Shown here one piece after another: positions 1-12,361 of a stretch of DNA of 64,000 nucleotides. Origin of the DNA: Erythrocercus mccallii (lineage: Eukaryota; Chordata; Aves; Passeriformes; Dicruridae). Made by a program: the position numbers and the translations under genes. The stretch covers positions 7,214-71,213 of the forward strand of contig VZRG01001534.1 in the NCBI GenBank assembly GCA_013397435.1. Reading direction: 5' to 3'. The notes under the pieces were generated by a model, which was not told where the DNA came from, ran no database searches, and was given only the letters and a program-made list of their open reading frames with translations. Within the stretch, counting starts at the first letter, position 1. Each line of letters opens with the position of its first letter.

Positions 1-49
1 ATTTTTTTGTTTTATTAATTTGATTGGTGCTTCATTTATAACAACAAGG

Positions 50-170
50 ATCACACCAAGTGCTCAAGAGTGTTGTCCAAGCTCTTCCTGAAGCCTTGGT
101 GCAGTGACTGCTGGCCTGGAGAGCCTGTTCCAGTGCTCAAGTACTTTTTGGGGCAGGAACATTTTCCTGA
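50..170 (-). mobile_element. CR1 LINE fragment (antisense)
   Basis: The phrase GAGCCTGTTCCAGTGCTCA and the preceding CACCAAGTGCTC..CCAAGCT are typical of the antisense of the CR1 3' region. The fragment is short and diverged. Confidence 0.4.
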
Positions 171-681
171 TATGCAGCCTAAAGCTCCCTCAACTCAGCT
201 TCATGCTGCTTACTCGAGTTCTGAACACCAAAGGTCTGTTTTCCCTGCAAAGAAAGAACTATTGCAGTTGATATTTAGGCCTTATAACCTGATATGTTGA
301 ACCCCTTTACAGAAAATCAGCTCCATCTCAGAACACCACTGGCAGCAGTCAAACGATATCTCTGCGACCCTCTGAGAGAGATGCTCCAGCAAGACCTGCT
401 CAGGTATTTTGTGCATTTTTAACATCCTGTACTGTGTATTGAGTTTTAGCACACTTGCTGGTGGTGTAAAAGCTGTGATATGAATGTGCAGGAGGAGGCC
501 TAAGCATGTTTTGCCTCAGACATTCTGACAGGTGTGACAGGAAGGTTGTGATCAGGAAGAGGCAGTCCTGCAGGGAGGGAGCAGCACAGTCTTGATCCAA
601 CTTTCTGCTCCGTCTGGAGACTTGAGCTCAGTCCCCACCCTCAACTAACTTGAGAAGGGCTCAAAGGCCTGGCTCTGCATG
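171..681. other. no gene recognised
   Basis: Mixed sequence without splice-bounded coding similarity or a clear repeat family. Short ORFs here look random. Confidence 0.5.
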
Positions 682-2350
682 TGTGACAGAACCACATGAA
701 AAATCTACTGTACATAAGAGTGTTATAGATACACTTAATAGTATTGGCTTTTCGCAAATATTAAAATGATTGTTAAGGATATAGATTTTATGGTTTAGTT
801 ATGCTTGCAGTATTGTGTGGGTTTTTCTGCTTAATTTTAGTAGATAGTATGCTTGCAATATTGTATGGTTTTTGCTTAATCATAGTGAACAGTATATTTG
901 CAATATTGTATAGTTTTCACTTGGTCAGGGTAGATAGGACCCTGCTATTTATCAGCACTTGCCATCTGGAGAAAGAAAGAACCACAACCCGGACTGGAGG
1001 TGATAATGAAGATGGACACGAGGAGGAGCCATACAAGACAACACCTGAAGAAAAAGTATTTAAAGAGACGTTTCTGAAATAGCAAGTGTGCACTTGGCTA
1101 TGTGCCAAGTCATCCAGCCGTTAATCCTCTGCTTGGTTTATGTCTCCTAATTGTCTATTTTTTATTTTATTAAACCTACTTTTAAATTTAACAGGAAACT
1201 TGAAACTCGTTTTTAACAAGAGGCTGCACCAGGGTGAGGCAGATGGGGCCTCCTTACTATCTTCTCCCTCTCTCTCTCCTTCACTCTCATTGTTGACTCC
1301 AGCACTGCACTATCCACGTGGCAGGAACAAAGCAGGATCTATGACAGGTGATATTCTCTGTTCTCCCTCTCTGTTCTCTGCCATAATTTTTCTCCTCCCA
1401 CACTCTGCCCGGGCAAAGCACGGCTGTCGTTTTCTTCTCCATCCTTGGCCGGGAAGTTTGCTGTCTGAGTGGGGAGCCCGTGGCCGTGTGTTGTGGCTTG
1501 TGAGCTAGCACCTTTCAGAATGTCCTTGGGAGGAGCTGAGAGATGATTGAAGTGCACTGAGCAACAGTAAGGGCTCATTAGTACCCACTTGTGAAACTCT
1601 TGTAGAAGTTAAAGGTTTTGTTAGCCAACAGCTTTTGAGTCTACAGAGTGGAGTGGCTGCGGGAGTAAAGGCTTCTTTGAGGCACTAATTTTGAAGATTT
1701 TAGAAAAGCTAAAGTTATAGTTAACAATAGATATTGCTGATTTAGCTGAAATAAATAGGTAAGCTTTGCTGAAATCAGTTAAAAGTTAGAGAACGGTTAG
1801 AAGAAACCGGATTTGAGATAAGCTATCCCAGATCTAGTAAATTAATTGCTTGTCAATTTTATGTTTATGTAGCTGTGCTTGTAATGAAAAACAAAACGTG
1901 GTGACTAGATCTCAAAGACACAGGATAGCTGCTGACTTCCCATGCTTGGAGGATCCATTGAACACAGGAAACTCTAGGCTCTACCAAGGGTCCATTTGTC
2001 ACGTATGCATTGAAAAGGTTAAAAAGTCACAACGAGGAAGACTCATTTTGCTTCTTCATTTTGGGTGACCCCTCCCCAGAATGGACCCCCGACTCATTTC
2101 AAGGAACAAACTACGCCTGCTTATTAGCCTTTTTGTCAATTAGCATACGAAGCAGAGAAGGGGAGGTGACAAGAATATGAATATGCATTTGTATTTTGTG
2201 TATTCAAGACTTTTGTAGATAAAAAGCTTTGTAATTCCCTGAGATCTTTGCAGTGTGTATTTGGGAGCTATCCCACATGCTGCCCAGGCATCGTCGCAAT
2301 AAACATACACTTTCTAACTTTAAACTGTTAGAGAGTCTTTGTCCGTCACA
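682..2350 (+). mobile_element. LTR-like element (endogenous retrovirus, probably ERVK type)
   Basis: The 3' end is LTR-like: a GCAATAAACA polyadenylation motif near 2297, followed about 45 bp later by CTTTGTCCGTCACA ending at 2350. A plausible 5' end is TGTGACAG at 682, which mirrors the GTCACA end. A short tandem duplication lies at 801-920. No matching target duplication was seen (TGCATG versus GTTGAA). A length of 1.67 kb is long for an LTR, so the 5' limit or an internal insertion is uncertain. Confidence 0.5.
801..920 (+). repeat. tandem repeat of about 45-48 bp, 2.6 copies
   Basis: ATGCTTGCAGTATTGT at 801, ATGCTTGCAATATTGT at 849 and ATATTTGCAATATTGT at 894 start successive copies. It probably belongs to the U3 part of the surrounding LTR-like element. 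Confidence 0.75.
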
Positions 2351-5300
2351 GTTGAATATCGATATTAGATTGATATTCATATTTTAATAAATCATCTTAA
2401 AAGCACAAGGGTTTCCTGACATGTGACTGATGCCTTTATACAGCCTGATGAGAATACAAAACCAGTCACCACACCCTGTACTGCTGGGTTGTGACATTGA
2501 AGCACTGATCTTGTCTTTAACATATAAAACCTGAAAACAGCCACATGCGTCTTTAGTAAATCATGTGGGTGTGTGACAACAAAAGCTGAGTCTTTTCCTG
2601 GTATTTACAAGCAGAAATTGAGACCTAGACAAAACCAACCTGAACTCCTCCTTTTCGGGAAGCCTTTGATAGAGCTGCTGAAGGGAATGTCTTTCTACCA
2701 AAGCATTTTAGCTACAGACTTGGAGAAGGACTTGCTAAGTCCTAAGATGAGAAAGCAGGCATGAGATAGAGCATGTATTTACCTGCAGTACTTCCTGGTT
2801 TAAATGCTCTTTTTAGTTAAGAAAGGTGTGTTTTCAACCATTGCTAGTTCAGAAATGCTGCTTTTTTAGAATGGAATCAAAATCTGATCCTGATCATAGG
2901 TTAATGAATTATTTTGTTATTGTTGCAGAAACAGCCTCTGGCTTCTGACTTTACCAGTCCCATGATGAGCAAGAAGAGGAGAATTGCTCACCAGCCCAGT
3001 CATGTCCAGCCAGCAGCTGGTGGACACTTTTCTTCCTCAATACTGCCTTCTACATCCCTTTTTAATTTGAACTTGTCTCCATGTGTTGGCTCAATTTGCC
3101 CCTGCACCCATGAGGTGCAACAAAAAGACAAATTTCAGAGTTCTAGCATCCCAGGACCTGCTAGGGTACAGAAGGAGAACCCCAATTGCAATGGGAAGAA
3201 AAATGAATCAGGGAGGCTGAAGCAGTTGCATCCCTTGGATTTCGATGAAGGTATTAATGTGCTGGTATTCCTAACTCTTTTGTGGATAACTGTGGTGTAA
3301 AGATTTGACTATTAAGAGAAACTTCTTCCTGAATTAAGGTACAAAAACAACCCTTTTCCACAGTCAATAATAAAAATGTTATTTAACAGTAAATGCAAAC
3401 TAGAGAGATAGAAAGAAATAAGAGAAGAGAGGCAGGTGGGGGGAAGAGAGAGACATTAAGTAGGAAGATATCACCACCACATGGATTCTCTGTCATCCAG
3501 CCGGTTCTTCTTCACCCCTGGTCTCCTCTGTGGTGGGAGTTCCCAAGTCGCTCTGGAGGTACCACCTTTATACTGTCCCAAGATTTGGGTATCCAGAGTG
3601 GTCACAGATGTTCCCACATTTTGGCCTAGAAGCGATGTAAGCATTCATTTCCTTACCCACAGTCTCTACAGTGGAATTTTTGTCTAATTCAAAACCTTCG
3701 CCTTTGTTAGACCAAGGCTTAGTGCTTTTCTTCATGCCATCTGTGCTTCTCTCAAATTTCTATTGTGATGGCTTATCTTAAAGGAACATCCTTCTTGACA
3801 GTGTTCTGAAATACTTAATTGTGCTCTTGCACCTTGTGAAAAGGGAGCTTTGAAACCAGGGACTGGATACATGAAGGCACTGCTCTACATTACTGCTCTA
3901 CTTATCCCTGCTATATGATCACAAAAAATCAAGATATTACATTATCGTTGTAACTCTTGGTTTAAAAGACAACAACAGCAATCCGGAATCTGTGCTGCTG
4001 GAACCTTATCTAAAACTACATTACTTTTTAGAAACTCTCCCTCTGTAGTGCAAAACCAATCAAGAACAAAGAAATGTGAAATAGATTGCTGTTGGGAAAA
4101 CCTGGTTAAAAGGAAGAGCCAGGCACTAGAAAGTCACAGGGAATGGATTTTTCCTTTCCATTTGATTTCTAATAAACTGACAGTTGGCTGAGACACCACT
4201 TTTTCCATCAGCAGGTTTTAAAGTGTGCATGCTGGAGATAGAAACCTGTCACACATTTACTGCAGACTATTTTGCTGAAATACGTAGATCAAATCTCAGT
4301 GCTTTCATTGTTGTTCGTTGAACTCAGCCTTTTCATGGAAATTCCAAAAGCTACAAAACCTGGGCTGTGGTTTCCAGGAGTTCTAGTTTGAAGTGGGCTT
4401 CACAGCTCCTCTCCATCCTAGCTGCAGAATTTCTTTCTTCTATAGCTGTAGAAGTGGTACAGACTGAAAACAACATTGAAATGCTAAACAGAAAAGCACA
4501 AAGAACACTTGATTTCTGATCACAGGGACACACCCAGTAGGGCAGAGTTCTTTGCAACAGGCAGCTGCTTTGTTAAATCTGTGTGTTGTCTCTTTTTGAG
4601 GTTGAATTTGCAAATTACTACTTGAGTTTAGCCTAGAGGCATGCTTAGAGTGTGCAGATGCCTCTTGCAAGTGGTGGTTACCTGTAGAGACAGGTGCTTT
4701 AAGATGGTCTTTCCACATTTCTCCTCGACACACACACAGTACCTGCAAACCTTGGGATGTCTTTGGAAGGATTCCCACTTGAATCTATAAACACGTGAGT
4801 GGCTTTCTTCAGGAGTCAGTAACAAAATTCTGATTAGCTGGTGAAGGGAAAATCTGTACTGTGTTTCAAGTTAGGGCTTAGGCTGAAGCTTTTGTGTGGA
4901 CTGAGCCATGACAGCAAATTCACTTTCAGAAATTAAATGCTCACAGCAAAGTTGTTCTTGCGAGTTATATTGAACATACTGTGACTATTGGTATTTCTGT
5001 ATGTATCCTTCTTTTTATACTTCTGTAATACTTTTAACACTAAAATAAAAAAAAAAAAAACTGGAACATTACACAACAGCTCTTTCTACAAGACTTAAAG
5101 CTCAGGTAGCTTAAAGATTGGCAAGAATGGCTGAGTTTTAACAGGACTATGTGTATACAATGGCAATGGAAGCTAATAAGGAATATAAAGGATTGTGTGG
5201 TTTTTAAACTTGCCACAAAACCTCAGAAGGAAAGCAGAGAGATTACCAAGATCCTGAGTGTTCCTTCCTCTTTCAGCCGACTTCTCCTTATTGCAGTTCT

Positions 5301-8300
5301 TTTTATTATCATAATTCTTCAATATTTCTTTGGAAAGATGGCTTCAAGGTTATGTGTGCAATGCTTCTCGAATGCCTTTGAAAAGAGGCAAAAAACAATT
5401 CACAAGTGCAGAGCTCTTTCCAGCCCAATCTTGCCATGTTCATGAGGAGTACACAGTTTTGGCTGCAGGTTATTGGAGCCTTAGTGCCAGTAACCCCTAT
5501 AAAATAGAATTGGCTTTCCTGCTGACAAGAGTGCAGAAACTCATCCAAACTTTGGGCCTCTAGAACTTGCAGCGAAATGGGGATAAAAACATGACATGAG
5601 AAGAACTTCATCTTTCTTTTTTATTTCTTGTTAGAACCACAATTTTGATCTCTCTTTCTCTGTAAGTCTCTCTCAAGCTGTTGTCTTCTGTGAAGCTGCA
5701 TCTCTTGCTGCATGACTTGAATGGCTGTGCAGATGCCACCTCATGCCTTCAAATAAGAAAAGCTGAGCTGTAGTTAACAGTGGTAATGCACAGCCTGTAG
5801 AATAAAGTGGCCATGTCCTCTTTCTAAAGTCCAGGACTGGCTACTGTGGAGAAGGTCATGTTGCCCTATTATTAAATTTTGTAGCTTTTTCTGAGTAATT
5901 TACCATGAGAACAAAACACTGAAGGATTTTTCAAGACTCTACAATGGGTGTCTTTTGGCTTTTTAAAGATCTTCTGATCAAAAGTGTCAAAATTCTGCTT
6001 TTTTGCAGGAAAAAGAAACACGTGCTCTGCAACAAGCAACCAATCAGACTACTTGAGGTGAATAAAATAGCAATTAACTCTTCCTACTCTCAGTGGGATG
6101 CAGTATCAAGCTCTTTCCTGTGCTGAAAGGATGAGTTTGAGGTTTTGCTGGGCCTCCAAGGCTCAGAGCTGAGCCCAGACAGGCCCTCTCTTCCTGCAGT
6201 GCAGTTGCAAGGGTCAGCTGCAGCACTGGTGCTACATCCCCCCCATTGTAGTGTTTGCAGTACAGGAGGGGAGGGAGAAGTGTGCACGTGTGGCGAAACA
6301 CTGGAAATTGCTCCCAGCTTCTGTCAGAGCAGTGAGGTTGGCAAGGGCAATCAAGCCTCCTGCTTGGGCTCTGCGGCACCTGCAGCCTTTGGAGCAGGCG
6401 CAACAGGGCCCTGGGTCATATTGGATACAGCCAGGGATGCTCCATGGGAAGGCTGAGGGCAAGTTCAGCCTTGCAGGGGAGCAGCTGAGTGAGGCCTATG
6501 CTAGGGCTCTTGCTAGGAACTTTCACTGGGAAGAAGCCAGTAGTCCAGGCTGTTGCTTCTCTGGTACCTCCCAAAGGCTGAAAGGCATCTGTAGTTTTCT
6601 TTTTAAAACGGTGCAGCACACCAGTAAGGTGCATCTGGCCTGGGATACATCATTGACACAAGTCCTTGTCTGTCCTGGTACTGAATATCAACTTCTGAAA
6701 GATTTAGAGCTTGCAACAATTAATCTCAGGATACTTTGAAGAATTCATTCCCATATGTAGGGAGTTTTTGTCATCCAAAAAGAACCAGGTCTTCAGACCC
6801 AGAGGAGCAGAAGCATTGGTGTGACAGTGTTGGAAAGTGGCATCTATTATTCTCATTGCCACTTCATATTGGATTTGTATCATGAGCTTTATAAACATCA
6901 CACCTGTTGATTTAAGGGAGAAGGGAATGAAGTTGGTTTTATTCCCATCAGTGGCTTTAAGCATTAATGAGTTTTGCCCTCCTTAGGAGCTGATATGGTT
7001 TGGGTTTTTGTAGTTGTCGTTTCAGACTTGTCTAGAGTTTGTTTTTTTGGCTGTATTACAAATGCCTCAGTTCGGTGGCCAGTGATGTAAATGCAGTCCA
7101 CTAGAAGAATCAAATGTTATCATTAACTCTGCTTTGCTGTTAGATGGACAAAAATGTAGCTTAAAAGTCCAGCTCTGCATCCAACTCCATAAATGCAATC
7201 CCTGCCAAAAATTGTGGCAGATGGATTTTCAAAAGTAAATGTAACTTAATTAAGTTTTTCCTTCATAGGAAGAGAATATAATTTAGCAATATATCTCCTC
7301 TTCCTGAAGCTGCTGTGTTTGTTGGTTCTTTGACATTTGAAATGAGGGCAAATATTTTCTAAATCTGCTACACTTGCTAATGAAGAAAACCTCTACAATG
7401 TTAGAGGTAATATTAAAATAATAATAATATTAAAAATATTAGTAACTAAGTGTCATAGAAATGTGGCAGATTTCCAGAGTTACCTGACTACATTCTCTTG
7501 AAGCATGTGAGCTTGAACATAGAAACCATCAGTCACAGAGCAACTAATTCGAAGCTTGAGTGTTAGACATTACCCTGTGCTTGGTGTGAAATTACACGTG
7601 CGCTTTATGGAATAGAAACATATCAGAATGTTCTCTTACAGCACACTCATAGAAAAATAGTCTAATTTTTCCATCAGAAAATACCTAGTCATTGTCTCCT
7701 TGGAGCAACGCCAGTGCTACAAGGATGACAGAGGATGAGGATGCATAGTATGGATGCAGAATATGAGGAATACTAGAATTTACATTCTCATATTGACAAG
7801 ATCAAAGAGAACTTCAGTCAGTTTCATGAACAATGGAGGTCTCTGACTGCAGGCTCCAAAGCCTATCAGGTAAAGGAGGATAAAACCATGAAGACTGTGC
7901 TTCAACACAATATTATTTTGGATTCCCTGGTACTGCTCAGTGAGACAAAGGGAAACTGTGGGATTGGCATATATGCTCAGACACTGCTTGGGCAGGGTCT
8001 GATTTTTGCAACACCCTGCTCAAAACCCCCTGTTTGGGCTGCCTATGAACAAGCAGTAAGGTCAGAGTTATCCCAAGCAGAGTCTTAGAGCATGTGCTCT
8101 TTCTGTTGCCTGTTAAGATGCTTAATTGTATATATTGGGTGATGATGGTAGTTGGGGTTTTGTTTCTGCAAACCTCCCAGAAGAGTGGTGGCTCACAGAG
8201 AAGAAAATCACTACAGTCAAACTTAAAAAGGTACCCTCCACAGAGCCTGGATGGGGAGCTCACAATACTCTGAACACTCTTGGCTGGATCAGTGCTGGAC

Positions 8301-8539
8301 CCAAGACTGGTGATCCTCTCCTTTCTGATCTCCTCTTCCTTTTCCTCTTTCTTCCCTCTTTCTTCAATGCTTCATAAATCAAACCCTTCCTCCCAAATTC
8401 TCTTACTGCTGCCTGAACACGCTCTGGCTTTTTGGACACTGCCTGCAGCTTCCAGCACTGCTCAGTGCTGCTATTGTGGCTCAGTGGGTGCTCAGTTGAG
8501 GAGCTGAGTGTCCAAGGTGAAGCTGGGGCTCTGACCAAC
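2351..8539. other. intergenic sequence, no gene recognised
   Basis: About 6 kb without coding exons I can support. GLRX, the downstream neighbour of RHOBTB3 in other vertebrates, was looked for on both strands and not found. A stretch near 3390-3690 has a minus-strand TATAAAGG and may be an old LTR. The longer ORFs at 2914-3300 and 6251-6739 show no family signature and sit in ordinary sequence. Confidence 0.5.
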
Positions 8540-8656
8540 CTGGTCTAGTGGAAGATGTCCCTACCATGGCAGGGGTGCTGGGACAAGATGATCTTTAAAT
8601 CCCCTGCAACCCAAGCCAATGGCTCCACCCAAGCCAGTATGGTTCTATGATTCCAA
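8540..8656 (+). mobile_element. CR1 LINE, 3' end fragment
   Basis: CAACCTGGTCTAGTGGAAG, the CCATGGCAGGGG segment and a terminal GGTTCTATGATTC are the standard CR1 3' end in sense orientation. Confidence 0.85.
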
Positions 8657-8699
8657 TAAACTACAAAAATTATTTCCATTGTAATACTCAAGTATGCTA

Positions 8700-11600
8700 A
8701 GGCATATCCATAAGTAATCACACGAGACTGATTAGAGTTTTTTTTTTTTATTTTGTATCAAAATTTTACATATTCCATCTAAAAATGCGTAATTTAGTCA
8801 GGGTATGCTAAAAGAAAAACACACAAGAGTTTCAGGACATGCCTAATAAAATAGTTATTCTTTTTGCTAACACTTTTTTTTTTTTTTCAAATCAAACACA
8901 CCATGGTCTAAGGACAATAGCAAAGGTTTTCTGACTATCATGTGGAAAACCTTACTAGTGCAGAAAGCTTTTTTGTTAGTCTTTATAAAGCTTAGTGCTA
9001 GTTTGGTACAAGAACACACATATATAAGACAGCAAAAAATAAGGGTGTAATCCATTATTCAAAAAAATATTTTCTAAAAGTTAATTTTCAGAGTTAGCTC
9101 TAATGAAGGACTCAGGAGTTGCATCTCTATTTAAACTTAAGCCTAAATATATAATTTCAAATGCTATAGATACTACCATGGGCATCCAAGTTCACCACTG
9201 AGCTCTTTATTTAATCCCAATGCTGCCAGTGCCAGGGGAGTTTGGTAGGAGTTGGAACCACTGGAAGCATCCCAGAAACATTTTTTTCAAAACTACTTCC
9301 TAAATAACTTCGTGTTTTTTCAATTTGTTCCTGATTTTTACTTCATGCCATAGTATGAGGTGGGGGTTTTATGTCATAGCAGTTTTTACTTTATGCTATA
9401 CTCAGTTATAAATAAATACCAAATTCAGTAGACTCTAGTTCCTGACTATCTGTGATGGATACAGTCCTAAAGCCTCCACTAAACCCAGCTAAGAATAGCA
9501 ACTCACAAAACATCATTATCTGCTTTCAGTCATGTTTCTAAATGCTAAAAGTATCAGGTTTAAAAATAGCTTTACGATACATACATTTCTACAGAAAATC
9601 ATCTTACATATTGAAAATAAGAATTTCTAGTAAGATTTATTCTAAGAATTAAAATTTATCAGATAGTCTATGTCTGCAAGTACAGCACATCTGCACCTGA
9701 TACAGGCAGCATTATGGGGATATGCAGTAAAATGGAAACTTGGTTTATTGTCTCAGTAGTAGTAAGCATTCATCTCTGAATAAATAATAAATATTTTTAT
9801 ACTGCCTGACTTCTCTGTATAAAACCTGTGGCTATCACTAATAGCACTAATAAATGCATAATAACAAAATATTTCTCTGGTTTGGATATAAAGTGTTTGT
9901 ACTTCCATTAAGCCTATTTTTAAATACCTATAAAACACTTACAGAAAATTAAAACCAGTATTTTCTTATGTGTTATCTATATACAAATCACTGGCAACAG
10001 ACACACTCCTAGTGAAAAAACTGGGAAAGCTTTTAAAATATTAAAAATGCAGGACTACAGGAAGCTTAGATTAACATTCACAAAGTTTTTATGTAGCTTT
10101 TGCATAGGATGTCAGCATTTAATCCCCACTTTTAATAATTGAGCTGGCTTCTGGTAGAAGCACCCAAGGTTGCTATGAGATGTCTAGACAAGCTGTAGTT
10201 TAGTAGTGTGCACAAATTTTTCCTTGACTTTAAGCTTCAAAAACCTTACAGTTTTATTCATATCTACCCAGTAATTTAATTTTTGCTTAAAATTTTGATA
10301 ACTACATAACAATAAAAACTACTTTTTCATGTGTAAGTTCAATACATATTACTTTCTAATTTGTTTGATTAATAATTTCTGTTTTCTTTAATGAGCTTGA
10401 AAAAGCAATGTAATGCTCTGTATTTTAGACTCCCTATATGCAAGACACCGATAAGTATCTTCATCTTTTAAAGAACTTTAGGATGCAGAGGGTTTTGGTT
10501 TTTTTTTTAATAAATTGTTCTTGCATAAAACTAACCTTGGAATTTTGAGTCTGCAGCAGCCAGCTGAGTTATAAGCTTTATATTTTGTGTATATACAAAA
10601 ATGGGGAAGGAAACACCCTCTGAAGCTCTGCAAAGTATCACCAGAAAAAAAAACCTCTATGGCTCTAGAATGGAATTTGAAAAGAATTTGAAAAGAACAA
10701 TTTACCTATAAAACTATATTGAAAAATATAGCAATTATTATACCTTTAAAAAATATTCAGCTCCAGCAATTTGTTTTTCCACCTTCTTCTCACAAGTGCA
10801 ATTTCCAGGTACATTTTATGTGGTAGAAATGCCACAGTCTCCAGCTACATACCAAATTAAAAAGGCAGATGAAAAAGCAGAATTGAAAGTGCAAGAATGA
10901 TAATGAGGCATTTAGTTCCTCAATTAGATTTTGCTCCTAGAAAAGCACCTATGCTCAGGTAAAGGCTAGGTTCATTTTGGCATAGCACGTACTGTGTACA
11001 TATAAGTCAGCAGCATGACAAGTTATTTTGGTCAAGAAAATGCTAAATAACATCTGCAAGGATCATACCAGTCATAATATTCTGGGTTTTTCTCCTGTAT
11101 CTCAGAAAGGATCCACAGCTAGGCTTGTCTCACATGGTGTAGCTTAAGAGCACATGATGATGACTAAACTTGAACTCTAGAAACTCTTCATAAACTTGAA
11201 TCCCCACTGGGGAGGTTTGAGCTCATGTCCCACCACAAAAGCCAACATCCCTGGCAGCACTGCAAAATCTGTGAGGGTTATCTCCTCCATAACCAGCACA
11301 TCTAGCATTTATGCTGCCAGCTATTTTGGGGACCTACAATTACAAGACACACTTTTCCAAAGAAAGTCACTTCTGCTGGTTAGATTTTTTGCTCCATGAA
11401 AGGCTGTTCATCTCTCTGCATTTCTTCCCCGTCCATCAGTAGCATACAGATATGCTCTGAGCACATGTAGTTTTCCCTGTCTTTATTCCTCATGGGGAAA
11501 AATAGAGTATGACCACACTAATAAAGGTGTTCTGCAGATTGTTAAAATACACTTTTTTCACGTACTTACTGGCAGGAAAAAATTATGTCATTTTTTAGAT

Positions 11601-12245
11601 CTTTGGGAGGCAGTAGAGGATACAGTGATGCAGAGGCATTCCTCTGGAATTAAAGTATCTACTAATAGGGTTGTAACAGAACTATAGGCTTTCTCTGAAG
11701 TAATAAATTAATAGTAACTACAACACTTCTTAAGCCTACCCTTTATATTGTGAACTAACAAACACTGCAGAAAACTTTTTCATCCTGAAGTATGTGAAGA
11801 ACTTATGACCTGGCTTCTCAGCTTCCCTGCACAGCTACTGTACTGTACTGTAATACACAGATTTACAAAACCAGTCTATTTTCAACATATTCAGCTTAGC
11901 AGCCACAAGTAACCATGAAAAACAAAGCAAAACAAAAAAGAAACAAAAAAAGAAACAAAAAAGAAACAAAAAAGAAAAGGAGGAATAGAGGCCAATCATG
12001 GCACTGTCCTGTAATACATTTAATCTCCATGAATATGAAGTCCTTGTGCTTAAAATAAAACTTCAACATACATTTCTCAATGTTTCAAGGTAAAAATTAG
12101 AGTGATTTGTTAGCAAAACAAAGAATATCTGTAATTTCCAGAGGAGGTCAGCATCAGGTTTCACTCTTGACACAGTTTTTATATTCTGTATAATCCCCAA
12201 TCCAAAATTTTGCAGTTGATATGCACTTGTGTGTATTCAGTCTCT
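8700..12245 (-). other. RHOBTB3: probable RHOBTB3 3' UTR and downstream flank
   Basis: This is about 3.5 kb of AT-rich, largely repeat-free sequence directly after the RHOBTB3 stop codon. A long 3' UTR is likely. AATAAA signals on the minus strand are visible near 11480, 10258, 9746, 9205 and 8748, so the true cleavage site cannot be fixed from sequence. No other gene is seen in it. Confidence 0.5.
11924..11979. repeat. imperfect (AAAAGAAAC)n / A-rich simple repeat
   Basis: Repeated blocks of AAACAAAAAAGAAAC lie in the presumed RHOBTB3 3' UTR. On the transcript strand this is a T/C-rich tract. Confidence 0.8.
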
Positions 12246-12361
12246 CTACATTACTGTGCAGTGGCATTTCTGAGAGTGGATATAGTTCCTGTAATCAGCA
12301 AGCTGCTTCAGGTACAAGTTTGAAGGCCATCGGTGCATCTCTACAAAATTGCGCTCTTCCA
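12246..12361 (-). CDS. RHOBTB3: RHOBTB3 exon 12, last coding part (residues 570-607 and stop)
   Basis: The acceptor CTTTTTCTAG precedes TG GAA GAG CGC. The exon encodes MHRWPSNLYLKQLADYRNY, ends in CHCTVM and has a TAG stop at 12246-12248. The last four residues keep a CaaX-type pattern (human ends CLVM), so C-terminal lipidation is possible. The exon continues as 3' UTR towards lower coordinates. Confidence 0.95.

Noticed and set aside
3390..3690. Possible minus-strand LTR with TATAAAGG
   Set aside because: I could not find paired ends or a target duplication, so it is not listed as an element.
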